Source: Hemicordylus capensis (lineage: Eukaryota; Chordata; Lepidosauria; Squamata; Cordylidae). From it: a stretch of 64,000 bases of DNA. Made by a program: the position numbers and the translations under genes. The stretch lies in assembly GCF_027244095.1 (NCBI RefSeq), contig NC_069657.1:144456857-144520856 (forward strand), read 5' to 3'. The notes below the pieces were generated by a model. That model ran no database searches, was not told the origin of the DNA, and was given only the letters and a program-made list of their open reading frames with translations. Shown piece by piece: positions 10,926-22,132 of this stretch; the first letter of the stretch is position 1; each line of letters starts with the position of its first letter.

Positions 10926-11049
10926 ACATGGCTCTTAAAGCTACATCAACCTTGCTCATGTTTTCTTTATTCCAAAGCTCATCACAGCTGCCAGTGCACC
11001 TGCCCTGTGAATGGCTGCCCACCAAAGCAACTGGCTATTGTGTGAGATT

Positions 11050-11789
11050 GTTTGAAATCTTTAAAGCAGGAATGGTCCATTTCTCTGATCGTATGACCAC
11101 TCTGTTTCCAGACAGTGGCCCAGGAGCTGGATTTTACTTTTACTACACCAACAGACCACATCAGAGTTCAAAATAGTTCATCTATATATTCACACAGCAT
11201 TGTTTTCCCATTTTTCATGGTGGAGGAACTGAGGGGGGTAAAATAGCACATAGTTACCAGTTTTTTGGTTTTTTAAAAAAGTTCTTCTAGTTTGCTCTTA
11301 TCTTCAGAAACCAGCAGATGATAATGGGACAGAGGAAATGGCAATAGGACAAAGGAAAACACCATGGGCAACGCTGGCTCTATTTGACCATCTTCAGCTC
11401 TCTGGTAATCTATCATTCCACTCCAGCCTTATATCCAAGCTTCCAGGATGTGGGAACTTACTGGTGAGGGAAGAATCCTTGCAGATATCCTCATCCTGTG
11501 GTTAGGGAATTTGATACCATTACTGTTATACCGCTAAACAGAGAACTCCATGTAGGCGCACGAAGACTCCACAAATATCTTTAAATGATCAGATAGAGGA
11601 TCTTCATAGACCTTGGCTGTTTAGGGCATAATCTTCAAAATAAGCAGCACCAATGACCAGTGTGTTCATGGAACTGCAAACAGGAGGGTGGGGGACACAC
11701 AGAGCAGAAAAACAAGAGAGAGAGAATATTTCCCTGAAGTGCCTCAATATATTTTGTTATGTGTTTGCCTACTGCAATACTTGGGAATA

Positions 11790-11790
<1 letters not shown>
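11050..11790. repeat. duplicated non-coding block A, copy 1
   Basis: Matches 15185-16660 over several landmarks in the same order: 'gcaggaatggtccatttctctgat', 'cagacagtggcccaggagctgga', 'caccatgggcaacgctggctc', 'acttactggtgagggaagaatcctt', 'aataagcagcaccaatgacca', 'gaagtgcctcaatat'. The copy is compact (about 740 bp) and ends where the tetranucleotide array and L2 begin. Confidence 0.85.

Positions 11791-11829
<39 letters not shown>
11791..11829. repeat. (CTAT)n microsatellite
   Basis: About nine tandem CTAT units at the junction between block A and the 3' end of the minus-strand L2, probably grown from the L2 tail. Confidence 0.9.
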
Positions 11830-13300
11830 GTCAAACTTGTACACTGTCCCATACTTTAATCTCTGGGCAGTTAACAATAACACAAAACAAGTTAAAACAA
11901 AAAACTTATAACTATTTAGACAATTTAAAAGTCAAAAACAGATTAAAACTTAAACATGTAAAAAGCTGAAAAAGCTTGGGTGAAGAGGTAAGTTTTCAAG
12001 GGCTTTTATAAAATGTTCAGAGATGAGGAGGATCGTATTTCGGCAGGAAACGCATTACAAAGTCTCGGGGCAGCAATGGAGAAGGCCCGTTTCCAAGCTG
12101 GTGGCAACTGGAGACGGATCTGTCCAGATGACCTCAATGGGTGGTGGGGATCATAATGAAGAAGATGTTCTCTTAAATACGCAGGGCCTAAGCAGCACTT
12201 AGTATTTTGCCCACAAACCTATTGGCAGCCAGTTTAGTTCTATCAGCAAAGTAGTGATGTGGTCTCTCCGAGATGACCCAGAGACCAACCTGGCTGCTGC
12301 TTTCTGTACCAACTGGAGTTTCCAGACTATGTACAAAGGCAGCCCCACATAGAGTGCATTGCAGAAGTCAAGTTGGAGGTTTTCAGCATATGTACCACTG
12401 TTTTGAGGCTATTAGTCATTCATCTCAAGAAATGGGCGCAGCTGGTATATAAGCCAAAACTGATAGAAAGCCTCTCTGGCCAACTGCCTCAATCTGAGAA
12501 ACCAGGGAGAGGTGTGGTTCCAGAAGCACTCCCAGACTCCATACCTGCTGTTTTTGGGGGCGTGTGACCCCATCTAGAACAGGCAGATCAAAATTGTCTC
12601 CAGAGTTCTGACCCTGCACAATACATACCTCCATCTTATCTGGATTCAGTGTCAGTTTGTTATCCCTCATCCAGCCCATTACTGCTTCCAGGCAGGCATT
12701 TAGGGAGGTTATGACATCTCCTAATGATGTTGACATGGAGAAGTAGATCTGGGCATCATCAGCATACCGATAACACCGCATACTAAATCCCCTGATGATC
12801 TCTCCCAGCAGTTTCATGTAAATGTTAAAGAGCATTGAAGACAGTGTGGAGTCCTGAGGGATGCCATACATAAGCTCAGATTTCAAAGAATCACAGTCTC
12901 CAATACACACCATCTGGAATCTGCCCATGAGGTAGGAGTGGAACCACTGCAAAGCAATGTCTCCCACCCACAACACTCTCAGATGTTCCAGAAGGCTACT
13001 ATGCTCGATAATATCGAAAGCTGCTGAGAGATCCAAAAGGACCAACGGAGTCAAACCTCTGCTTCTAGTTCCCAATTGGAGATCATCCATCAGGCCAACT
13101 AAGGCAATTTCCACCCCATAGCCAAGCCCACCCGAAAGCCAGTTTGAAATGGGTCTAGATAACCAGTTTCCTCCAAGACCGTCTGGAGCTGAGAGGCCAC
13201 CACACTCTCAATTACTTTGCCCAGCCGTGGGAAGTTGGAGAGGGGCCTATAGTTGCTCAGCTCTGAGGGATCTAATGCAGGCTTCTTTAGAATAGGCAAA
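11830..13300 (-). mobile_element. L2 LINE, 3' half with most of the reverse transcriptase
   Basis: On the minus strand, 13114-12425 translates to RT blocks LVLLDLSAAFDIIEHSSLLE, YGIPQDSTLSSMLFNIYMK, the catalytic RYADDAQIYF (Y-A-D-D) and WMRDNKLTLNPDKMEV. Upstream, 13398-13250 carries KKPALDPSELSNYRPLSNF. The region from 12425 down to 11830 is the C-terminal end and 3' UTR, with stops. The element is 5' truncated where it meets a CR1 piece of opposite orientation at about 13295. Confidence 0.9.
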
Positions 13301-13976
13301 TCTATGGTGCAGCCACATCTGGAGTACTGCGTACAGCTTTGTTCACCATATCTTAAGAAGGATATTGTAGATCTGGAAAAGTTGAAGAGGGCAACCAAAA
13401 TGATCGGTGGCCTGGAGCACCTTCCTTATGAGGCTAGGCTACAGCATCTGGGGCTACAGCATCTGGGGCTCCTTGGAAAAGAGGTGACTAAGGGGAGACA
13501 TGATTGAAGTGTACACAATGATGCATGGAGTAGAGAGGTTGGATAGAGACATTTTTTTCTCCCTCTCTCACAACACTAGAACCAGGGGTCACCCAATGAA
13601 ACTGAAGGTTGGGGAATTTAGGACCAACAAGAGAAAGTACTTTTTCACACAGCACATAAATAATCTATGGAATTCCTTGCCATGCAATGTGGTGATGACC
13701 ACCAGCTTGGATGGCTTTAAAAGGGGCTTAAACAGATTCATGGTGGACAGTTTCTCAATGGCTATTAGTCTGGTGGCTGTGGGCCACCTCCAGCCTCAGA
13801 GTCACAATGCTTCTCAATACCAGTTGCAGGGGAGCAACAGCAGGAGAGAGGGCATGCACATGCCCCTTGCCTGTGGGCTCCCCAGAGGTGTCTGGTGGGC
13901 CACTGTGTGAAACAGGATGCTGGACCAGATGGGCCTTGTGCCTGATCCAGCAGGGCTGTTCTTACGTTCTTATGCT
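13296..13976 (+). mobile_element. CR1 LINE 3' end
   Basis: The translation over 13300-13760 matches the C-terminal part of CR1: 'VQPHLEYCVQL', 'KMIGGLEHLPYEARLQHLGL', 'TRTRGHPMKLKVGEFRTNKR', 'FFTQHINNLWNSLP'. It is followed by the CR1 3' UTR (ctggaccagatgggccttg) and the terminal octamer repeat TTCTTACGTTCTTATG at 13961-13976. There is a small tandem duplication (ctacagcatctggggct, twice, near 13440-13470). Confidence 0.9.
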
Positions 13977-14440
13977 CGGCACACAAGCTCCTCATCACAA
14001 GGAGGAACAGCTCAAGTGTCAAGACCAGCTTGGAAATGAGCTTCAGGTCAGTGTTGGACAGGTCACACACTCCCAAGCCACAGTTCCTCACCAGGGCATG
14101 GATGGCCTCCTCTTGCTCTTGCATGTGCTGCAGCAAGAGAAAGGTGGAGTTCTACCACATCTCAACATCCCTATGGATGATGTGTCCAGGTAGGCCAAGC
14201 TCATGTTGCTACCCCTGGAACATCCACTTAACCTTCTTGCTGTGGTGGAAGTAGGATGCTCTCTTGCTGCACTTCTCCACAAGAGCAGCCATGGCAGCAG
14301 CAGGCCCTGAAGTGAGGAGTCTACTATGTTACCTCACCCTAGCCTCCTTGATGCCAAGCACATCCATCACAGCCAGTGGGCTGGGGGAATCCTTTTCGGA
14401 TCAGGGACATTATCACCTGCAGAAGTTAAATGAACCACAG
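13977..14440 (-). pseudogene. hAT transposase remnant
   Basis: Read on the minus strand, the segment 14190-13990 resembles the hAT transposase core: a DVEMW-x-NSTFLLL block, as in the DxxxRWNSTYxML motif, followed by QHMQEQEEAIHALV and a helical stretch (LKLISKLVLTLELFLLV). Weaker upstream similarity (ALVEKCSKRASYFHHSKKV) extends to about 14290. Stops and the short length show it is a fragment. It abuts the CR1 3' end. Confidence 0.6.
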
Positions 14441-14980
14441 GTTCATTTAACCTTGGCTAAAAGCCAGCTTTAAAAGTTGGACTAGCGGAGGTAGAAGAGC
14501 TGGGATCAGGAGTGACCCTGGCACTTCACTCGAGCAGCCGAACCCAGGCTGGGCTGCTCTAGCCTGGGATGGGCTGCTTGTGTGAATAGCCTCATTGTGA
14601 GGAATCAAGGTAGGAGGAAAAGCTGGTTAGGGCAGGGCTGGCCTACCCAGCTTTGCCCAAGATAGGGGGAAAAGCTGGATAGGACAGCTGTTCCTCCTAC
14701 CTTTATCCCTCACAATCACTTCTTCCTCCTCCTACTTAGTTGTCTGCTTCCATACAACCAAAATATGGGAGCACACACAGCTCCAAAACCTGGGTAGATA
14801 CTTGTCCTACCCAGTTTTTGGCTGTGGTCAAAATATTGTGGTCAATATCTTGTAATGGCGCAGACCTGGACTCCATTTGGTATCAACACAAAGTTGGAGG
14901 TGGTAGAGGCCAATGTACCATCTGGTCCGATTGTCATGGATAAATGACAAAAGAATAGAAACTTCAGATGCCTCTGGGAT
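14441..14980. other. DNA-element-like fragments, no gene
   Basis: Around 14541-14604 a GC-rich stretch ends 'gcttgtgtgaatagcctc', the same style of end as the unclassified DNA elements at 44585-45080 and 26365-26805. The sequence 14610-14700 holds a local inverted echo (aaagctggttaggg...gaaaagctggatagg). No protein. Confidence 0.35.
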
Positions 14981-14984
14981 AAGT

Positions 14985-15140
14985 TTTATTGCTGGTCCAA
15001 CACATTTCAGCAAGGCCTTTATCAAGGGCTCTTGTTCCAATAATTCTCAGTGGTCATAAGGGCCTAAGATGACCACATTTAGGCTTGCTAAGCAAGTATA
15101 TATACTTTCCTTGTAGCTACATGTAGTTGTCATGGATACC
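14985..15140 (-). mobile_element. possible Penelope-like 3' UTR fragment
   Basis: On the minus strand the order 'gcccttgataaaggccttgctgaaatgtgttgg' and then 'aataaaacttatcccagagg' resembles the palindromic, GAAACGTC-like 3' ends and AATAAA of Penelope-like elements. No coding part is attached; the assignment is weak. Confidence 0.3.
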
Positions 15141-15184
15141 TTTCAGATTAACACTGAACTGAGATTTATTTATTTTTAATCCTT

Positions 15185-16660
15185 AGAGCAGGAATGACCT
15201 ATTTCTCTGATCTTGGGGACCACTTGCTTCCAGACAATAGCCCAGGAGCTGGAATTTCCTTTCACCACACAGGCAACATCAGAGTTCAAAGATGTCCATC
15301 TACATTATCATACTACATTGTTATCCCATTTTTTCAAACTGGAGGATCTGAAAGAGGGAAAATAGCACCTTGTCACTCTAAACTTCTGAAACAGCCAAAC
15401 AAGGGTGGAAATCTGTTCTTCTGGTTGGTTGGTTGTGCTGTTGAGTCGGTGTCGACTCCTGGCATCCACAGAGCCATGTGGCTTTCTTGGTAGAATACAG
15501 AAGTGGTTTAGCATTGCCTTCTCCTGCACAGTATGAGATGATGCCTTTCAGCACCTTCCTATATCACGGCTGCCCGATATAGGAGTTTCCTATATTCTGA
15601 GAAACACACCAGTGGGGATTTGAACCAACAACCTCCTGCTCTCTAGGCAGGTTGCTTCCCCTCTGTGCCATTAGGTGGCTAGTGAATATGAATTATGGTA
15701 GTGAATATGAATTGTCCCCTTTGCTAAGCAGAATTTATCTTGGTTTGCATTTTAATGGGTGACTACATGTGAGTACTGTCACCATGGGCAACACTGACTC
15801 TATTTGACCATCTTCAACACTCTTATAAACTATGGTCTCCCTCCAGACTTCTACTCAAGCCTTATAACATGTGGAAACTTACTGGTGAGGGAGGAATCCT
15901 TGAAAATATCTTGTGGTTGGAGAATGTGATACTGTTTCAGTTATACAACTAAATATGGAGCTTCACAGGAGCTCATGAAGATCCTCTCCAAAAATACCTT
16001 TACATTATCAACAGAGGAACTCATCGGCCCCTTTCGGATATAAAACCAAACAGGAGGCAAACTCACCTCAGGTTTGCACCCCCACCAATTGTCCAAATGG
16101 TTGGAACCACAGTTCCCATTCCCAACAACGGTTCTGATTTTGGCACCAAACCTAGGAATAAACTCTCATTTTGTAATGAGTTTCACTTCCTCAACTGAGG
16201 GTCCATTCCTTCTGTCATTAAGTCTGGATTGGGATTTCTCCCCCAACTGGAGGTAAGGGAGGAAGCTCCTCCTGTGGGCTTCCCTCCCATTGGCTGGCAT
16301 GGGCTGTCCTTCCAGGGTTGGAAGAAGCCCACTCAGCCAGTCCCACCTCCTTTGCCAGCCCCCAGACTTCAGAATGTAATAGTCTTGGAGTGCATGGGGG
16401 GATGTAGGCAAACTCCAGGTTGGTTGGAACCGCGGTGTTCCAAAGGGGTGTTCCAAAGGGGGCCATCTTCATACTCCTTGGCTGTTCTTGGCATAATTCT
16501 TAAAATAAGCAGCACCAGTGACCAGGATATTCATGGAACTTCAAATGGAGAGGGTGGCACCTAATCAGAGCAGAAAAACAAAAGGGGGAAAGTACTTCCT
16601 TGAAGTGCCTCTATATTTTTGTTTTTATGCATTTGCCTAGTACAATACTTGGGAACATAC
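15185..16660. repeat. duplicated non-coding block A, copy 2 (interrupted)
   Basis: The same ordered landmarks as 11050-11790, but split by a SINE (15423-15682) and by about 430 bp of unrelated sequence at 16037-16470. Within the shared parts the two copies are clearly homologous but well diverged, so the duplication is not recent. Confidence 0.85.
15423..15682 (-). mobile_element. tRNA-derived SINE (type C)
   Basis: On the minus strand: a head 'ccacctaatggcacagaggg', a B-box-like GGTTCAAATCCC, a middle 'gctgaaaggcatcatctcat', and an end 'ggagtcgacaccgactcaac'. Five copies of this family are seen in the window (also 19309-19560, 48557-49405 split, 55097-55352, 58612-58745). Confidence 0.8.
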
Positions 16661-16969
16661 TCATAAGATTGGAGCCGCCAAGACAGCTCCAGATGAAAGA
16701 GTCTTGCAGAACACATTGGGTAGAAAAATAAAAGCATAGCAGCACTTTGAGAAAGTATTTCTCCTTTTTGTTTTTCTTCATCAGCATCCATTTCCAGTTA
16801 GTGGCACTCCTTACAATTTGGCAGCCATTGCATCATACATATTAAATACTAAGGGCAAGTTCTCCTCCTTGCTTTGCTTTTGACTCCTCACTTAGGATTT
16901 TATTTATTTTTTCATCAAAAACATGGAATAGTTGCTGTACATGGACACATTTGAGTCTTATGAGTGTAT

Positions 16970-17330
16970 CACTCAAGAAGCATTTTAACTTCTTCCCTAA
17001 GAGATTACAGTTGATGATCTGGCCAGTCTTCCAAGGATCTGGAGCTTTGAGAGAGATTGTTTGTGTGAGTATATACAGCTACCAGTTTAGGATCCCATTT
17101 CATGCACCTGACACAGTGGGTTCCAGTCTACAAGAGTCTGTGCCACAATCAATATGTTTAACCTTAGGGCAGGATGCAACTCATTTTGTTGTTTTTGTCA
17201 CTCCAAATCAGTATGGCTCTTTCTTTTGAATTCAGTTCCAGCAGTGGTGTTTCATGCCGTGGCTTTCCTCAGACTGCTGGCATCCCTTCTTCTTATGCTA
17301 TTTGTACACAGTCTAACAGATGTTATTGAC
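16970..17330. repeat. OR-upstream duplicated block, copy 2
   Basis: 'ccctaagagattacagttga', 'ggagctttgagagagattgtttgtgtga', 'gaattcagttccagcagtg', 'cttcttcttatg', 'ctaacagatg' correspond in order to copies at 4905-5150 and 37215-37590. It lies 4.2 kb upstream of OR-2, much like copy 3, which lies 4.0 kb upstream of OR-3. Confidence 0.65.
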
Positions 17331-17435
17331 TGGAACATAGGAAGCTGTCATATACTGAGTAAGACCATTGGTCCATCTAGCTCAGTATTGTCTACACAGA
17401 CTGGCAGCGGCCTCTCCAAGGTAGCAGGCAGTAGT

Positions 17436-18206
17436 TAGGGATGTGCCCAGAACCACTCCTCCACATTTTGGAGGTGGCAGGGGTGCTCCCTTAAGAGTGG
17501 GGGAGGGTGCACTTGCTGGTCTTGTGGTAGCAAGCATGACTTGTCTCCATAGCTAAGCAGGGTCTGCCCTGATTGCATCTGAATGGGAGACTTGATGTGT
17601 GAGCACTCCAAGATATTCCCCTCAAGGGATGAAGCCGCTCTGGGATCAGCAGAAGGTTTCAAGTTCCCTCCCTGGCTTCTCCAAGATAGGGCTGAGAGAG
17701 ATTCCTGCCTGCAACCTTGGAGAAGTTGCTGCCAGTCTGTGAAGACAATACTGAGCTAGATAGACCACTGGCCTGACTCAGTATATGACAGTTTCCTATG
17801 TTCCTATGCATTTTCCCTGCTGGCGCTCCATTGTATCAAAGTGGCAGTGTACCTCCCTGCCGCCCCGTTGACGTCCTCAGCTAGAAGTGGCCGGAAGTAC
17901 TGGGTGAGCGTATGCCCATCGTGTGCACACCCATCTGCCATGCACACATGCGCACACAATGGGCACACGCACACCCGGTACTTCCGGCCAAGGATGGGAA
18001 CAGGTGGCAGGGAGGTACATTGCCGTCCCGAGGGGCTTTGATACAACGGAGCACTGGCGGGGAAAATGTGGCAGGAGGTGTAAGTGCACTCTCCCCCACT
18101 CTTAAGGGAGCACCCCCGCCACCTCCAAAATCTGAAATGGCCCTGGTGGCCGAACTGTTTCAGAGGCTTCTATAATGGCCTCCGAAATGTTTCGGGCACA
18201 TCCTTA
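17436..18206. mobile_element. palindromic hAT-like MITE
   Basis: It starts TAGGGATGTGCCC and ends with the inverted form GGGCACATCCTTA, flanked by GCAGTAGT (17428-17435) and GCAGGAGT (18207-18214), an 8-bp duplication with one mismatch. Almost the whole element is one long inverted repeat, for example 'ttttggaggtggcaggggtgct' at 17466-17487 against its mirror near 18110-18132, with a CpG-rich centre (ccggaagtact...agta cttccgg, 17890-17990). A second 5S SINE has inserted in its left arm. Confidence 0.8.
17515..17808 (+). mobile_element. 5S-rRNA-derived SINE, complete copy
   Basis: The head at about 17550-17595 reads 'tagctaagcagggtctgccc' and 'gaatgggagac', matching the 5S rRNA internal promoter (AGCTAAGCAGGGTC in box A and TGGATGGGAGACC in box C). 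The body and tail follow, ending in two copies of TTCCTATG (17793-17808), a CR1-like 3' end. About 294 bp, apparently full length. Confidence 0.85.
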
Positions 18207-18549
18207 GCAGGAGTCTCTCTCAGCCCTGTTTTGGAGATGCCAAGGGAACTTGGAACTTAGATGCTCTTTCCAGAGCAGCTCCATCCCCTAAGGGGAACAG
18301 TGTTCACACTTCTAGTCTTCCATTCATATGCAACCAGGGTGGGCCCTGCTTAGCTAAGGGGACAATTCATGCTTGCTACCACAAGACCAGCTCTCCTCCC
18401 TATTGGGAGGATTTGGTACTTTAATTTGGTACTGGATTTGCTACTTTAATTACTGGGCCCTTTCCAAGGGTCTAGGGTAACTAAAGAAAAATTAAAGATA
18501 TCGCCACAGTATTCGTGCTGTCCTGAGTAGTGTGGCCTTCTTTAGTCGA

Positions 18550-18800
18550 TGTGTGTTATTTATTCATTCATTCATTCATTCATTTATACCACTCTTCCAA
18601 AAATGGCTCAAGGCAGTTTACATCAGAATAAAAACAATTAAAATAAATTAAAATCATTAACATTAAAATCATTAACATTTAAAATTATTTAATTATTTAA
18701 AATTATTTACATTAAAGATTTAATACTATGAATCTAATTAAAAGCCTGGGTGAATAAATGTGTCTTCAGTGCCTTTTAAAAATTTGCCAGAGATGGGGAC
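18550..18800 (-). mobile_element. L2 LINE 3' end
   Basis: An ATTCATTCATTCATTCATT tail, 'accactcttccaaaaatggctcaaggcagt', and 'gcctgggtgaataaatgtgtcttcag...cagagatgggg' are the L2 3' landmarks in reverse orientation. There is no coding part. Confidence 0.8.
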
Positions 18801-19308
18801 TATACAGACTATACTCCTACAGAAGATGCAACATTCATACTTGGCTTATAAAGCTGCCATATTTGTGCTTCTTGGTCCTTTTAGTATCTAGTAGAATTTG
18901 GAGGGGATTAACAATAGAGCTTCAGAGAAAAATGCAAGAGCATCATGTGCATATTCTGATCAGAACATATGTTTATTTTAATTATAGGAACTCTGGAAAA
19001 GCAGGATAAGAATAGTTTGGAGAATGCATGTGATTCAGGTGCTGAGAAAAACATTTGGGAAGTAATTAGGGACAAAAAGTTGATAGAAAAATAACTGAAG
19101 AAGAAGAATAAAAGATCTGCAAAGCTGCTTAAAATACATGGTATCAATAACCATAGCATGAAATGGGAATCAGATGATAAAGGATGATATCGCTTGCACT
19201 AGATCTCTTTAAGAAAATGCATTATGAATAATATGTGGTCATTGTGATTAAACACATGATTGTATCCCTTTTCTCCCCATATTACACACAATTTCATCCA
19301 CTGTGCAT

Positions 19309-19560
19309 CACCTAATGGCACAGTGGGGAAATAATTTGAATAGCAAGCCAGAGGTTGCTGGTTCGAATCCCTGCTGGTATGTTTCCCAGACTACGGGAAA
19401 CACTTATATCGGGCAGCAGCTATATCGGAAGATGCTGAAAGGCATCAACTCATACTGCATGGGAGGAGGCAATGGTAAACTCCTCCGGCATTCTACCAAA
19501 GACAACCACAGGGCTCTGTGGTCACAAGGAGTCGACACTGACTCGATGGCACACTTTATC
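19309..19560 (+). mobile_element. tRNA-derived SINE (type C), complete copy
   Basis: The head 'cacctaatggcacagtgggg', the B-box GGTTCGAATCC at about 19360, the body 'gatgctgaaaggcatcaact', and the end 'gagtcgacactgactcgatg'. This is the best-preserved copy of the family here. Confidence 0.85.
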
Positions 19561-19569
19561 TCATCCTCT

Positions 19570-20955
19570 GTGCACTACCAGATGATCTCTTGTCTAGGAA
19601 AGTGACCGCAACAGTAATTTATTTTGCATAGAGTTACAATATTTTATCTTCTCTCTGGCTGCAAATAAATCTGTACAATGAATCTGAAAGCTGTCCAGTG
19701 AATCTTTCCCAAGGTAAGTAACTCTGTAGAAATGCAGGATATACTGTGCTTGCTTCATTTTGCTGTAATTGTGAGGGAAATGTATATCTGAATAAACCTT
19801 TTAGAAACTCGTAGTCTAGTATTTAAATATCTACCAAGTATGTGTAATGATGATATATGCATGGCGGGGTTAATCATTGATGCTGCAACTGAAATAATTG
19901 TAGAAGAAAATTCTGAGGCACTTTTACCCTACTTTCCTTAAGGAAGGTAAGCTTATGAGATCACCATGCTTTCTATGTGTCTCTCTGTGTGTGTCTCTAT
20001 CAGCTTCACAGTGCCTGGACAGATTTGAACCAAATTTGGTACAGTCGTAGGGACATAAAGGGACACCTCAACATCATAGTTTGTGATGATATCATCTTCC
20101 CCATTTCAAGCTAGCAGATTCATGAACATCTGAGGCAGAAGTGGGCTAACTTGTGAAGATAGTAATTATCAATTTAGATTATAGTAAGAAGTAAATAGAC
20201 ATTTAGTTCTTGCCAGAACTTCTTGCCTTAAAAAAAATAAGTTGATTTGCAAATATCCCTATTAATATTTTTTCAAGCTGGATTTCCCCCCAGTATTAAC
20301 AATAATTGGTAGTGTTGGATTATTTTTATTTTTATTTTCTTAAATAACAACATACTCATACCAGATGCAACCCATGAAGCTGGGCTTTCATATACTGCTT
20401 CTAGTATTTCCAGCTTGCTGAACATATTGAGAATGTCTTTGAAAACCATCTAGGCTTTTGCAGGAGTTCCTGGGATGTACTCTTTGTTTGTGAGGATGCA
20501 CTTACTCCACTTCTGTCTGACCTTTGACAGCACAAAATCTCTGTCCAGTTCAGCACTGCTACTACTCAACCAGGTCCCCCTGCGGTAGAGGACAGTCATT
20601 TGCTGATCCTTGTTACCAGCATCTGGTACACACAGACAGACCTCTGCAACTGAAGCTATGCTTTAAGATTAGCCATAATAATACCCATCCATCAAGGATT
20701 AGTGTTGCTTTCTTTTAAAACAATGGCAGGTAGTGGCAATAAATTCTATGCTTTAGTCATATGCAGTGGCTGACATCCACCACATATAATTAACTGCCTG
20801 TGCGCAGTGATAAGCACCTGTGCTGCAGAAGGCTTCAGGTGGACTACTGTAGCATTGCTGCTCACATGGAGGAAGGGAGCTGCATTATCCTCGAGGACAT
20901 ATTTTTGGATGGTGCAGGGCAATTCCACCCTGAGCCAGTTTTGGAAGGGCAGCAA

Positions 20956-20993
<38 letters not shown>

Positions 20994-21155
20994 CATGGGG
21001 ATGGGGAGATCAATGACAATTGTTCCCTTCTGCATGATTGTTTTAGTTTCACTTGTAGAAGCCTCCCATCTCACTTAGTGCACATGCAGCCTTAGCCAGG
21101 ATGTCAGCCAATATGAAGTAATCATAGTTTTACTTGTGCTATATTTCTGTGTTTG
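19570..21155. other. OR-2 upstream region; no gene recognised
   Basis: AT-rich sequence. The segment near 20020-20100 ('gatttgaaccaaatttggtacagt') looks like a dispersed repeat but I cannot name it. Short open frames at 20524-20718 and 20746-20955 have no recognisable family. A (TAGA)n array lies at 20957-20992. Confidence 0.4.
20957..20992. repeat. (TAGA)n microsatellite
   Basis: About nine tandem TAGA units in the upstream flank of OR-2. Confidence 0.9.
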
Positions 21156-21181
21156 CAGGTCTGGAAAAGAATGTGGGTATA

Positions 21182-22132
21182 ATGCCTGAAGAAAACAGCA
21201 CCATAGTGTTTGATGAATTTGTATTGGTAGGGTTAACAAGCAATCCTACACTGCAGATCATCCTCTTTTTTGTGTTTCTAGCTATTTATGTGATCACCTT
21301 GGTTGAAAATCTGGGACTGATTGCCTTAATAAGGGTCAGTCCCTGGCTCCAGACCCCAATGTACTTCTTTCTCAGCAACCTCTCCTTCTTGGATATGTGC
21401 TTCTCCTCTGTGTTTGCGCCAAAGTCATTAATGAACTTTGTAGCAGATAAAAAATCCATTTCTCTGACTGGATGTGCAATACAGATGTACTTTTTAATAG
21501 GGCTGGGGAGCACAGAGTGCTTCCTTCTGGCTGCAATGGCATACGATCGCTATGTAGCTATCTGTAAACCCTTGCTGTATCATGTTCTAATGTCCCCTAA
21601 AATCTGTGTTCTTTTGGTGTTTGGGTCATATATACTTGGGCTCTTCCATTCTCTTCTTCATACAGTCTTCACTTTCAAACTGTCATTCTGTGGGTCCAAT
21701 GAGATCAATCATTTTTTCTGTGATATCTCTGCACTTTTATCACTCTCCTGTTCTGATACCCATGTCAATGAGCTCCTGATTTTCTATGTTGCTGGTCTTG
21801 TAGAAGTAACCACCATTGTGAGTGTCTTGATTTCATATGCATATATTCTCATCAACATTGTGAGGATCAGTTCGGCTGCAGGCAGGCTTAAAGCCTTCTC
21901 CACATGCACTGCCCACCTGACTGCAGTCACTATCTTTCATGGGGCAATTCTCATTTTGCATTTCCGACCAGAATCTAGCAGCGGCTCTTCTGTCCAAGAT
22001 GTGAGTGACAAAGTTCTTGCTGTGTTCTACACAACTGTCATCCCCTTGCTGAACCCCTTGATTTACAGCCTGAGGAACAAGGAGGTGAAAGATGCCTTCC
22101 TTGCTATTCAGAGGAAATTATGTGACAAATGA
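21182..22132 (+). CDS. olfactory receptor, class II, OR5/OR8-like (OR-2)
   Basis: An odorant receptor of 316 aa with seven TM segments, intact. Motifs: glycosylation site N5-[15 protein letters not shown] at 59-71, [10 protein letters not shown] at 119-128, KAFSTCTAH at 237-245, [12 protein letters not shown] at 288-299, and cysteines C98/C180. The ATG at 21182 is used; the open frame continues upstream only through a strong splice acceptor (ATTTCTGTGTTTGCAG, AG at 21157-21158), which marks the start of the coding exon. AATAAA follows at 22166-22171. It is a close paralogue of OR-3: both have SSxxSSxQDxSDK before TM7, about four residues longer than OR-1. Oddity: TM1 has E42-N43 where nearly all ORs have Gly-Asn. 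Confidence 0.96.
   Translation: MPEENSTIVFDEFVLVGLTSNPTLQIILFFVFLAIYVITLVENLGLIALIRVSPWLQTPMYFFLSNLSFLDMCFSSVFAPKSLMNFVADKKSISLTGCAIQMYFLIGLGSTECFLLAAMAYDRYVAICKPLLYHVLMSPKICVLLVFGSYILGLFHSLLHTVFTFKLSFCGSNEINHFFCDISALLSLSCSDTHVNELLIFYVAGLVEVTTIVSVLISYAYILINIVRISSAAGRLKAFSTCTAHLTAVTIFHGAILILHFRPESSSGSSVQDVSDKVLAVFYTTVIPLLNPLIYSLRNKEVKDAFLAIQRKLCDK

Larger units (their letters stand above)
17332..18391 (-). mobile_element. 5S-rRNA-derived SINE, split by a MITE
   Basis: The tail half (17332-17435) and the head half (18207-18391) of one minus-strand SINE flank a MITE. The head contains the 5S rRNA-like stretch 'tagctaagcagggcccaccc' (minus strand near 18355-18335). The tail has the CR1-like 'ttggtccatctagctcagt' and ends in 'ctatgttcc'. 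5S-derived SINEs with CR1-like tails are known from squamates. Confidence 0.75.

Noticed and set aside
13765-14136. 123-codon minus-strand open frame as a single protein
   Set aside because: It joins a hAT transposase remnant to the reverse complement of a CR1 3' UTR; only the first part has family resemblance.
17545-17610. A 5S rRNA gene
   Set aside because: Only the internal promoter part resembles 5S rRNA; the rest is SINE body with a CR1-like tail.
17804-18175. Several open frames on both strands in 17.8-18.2 kb
   Set aside because: GC-rich palindromic MITE arms give open frames by composition; none has a domain.
19360-19371. tRNA genes at the various B-box matches
   Set aside because: Each sits in a SINE head that does not fold into a complete cloverleaf by eye and is repeated as part of a dispersed family.
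21134-21181. Upstream extension of the OR-2 frame
   Set aside because: It begins at a TTG codon and runs through the acceptor ATTTCTGTGTTTGCAG; vertebrate ORs start at the ATG at 21182.
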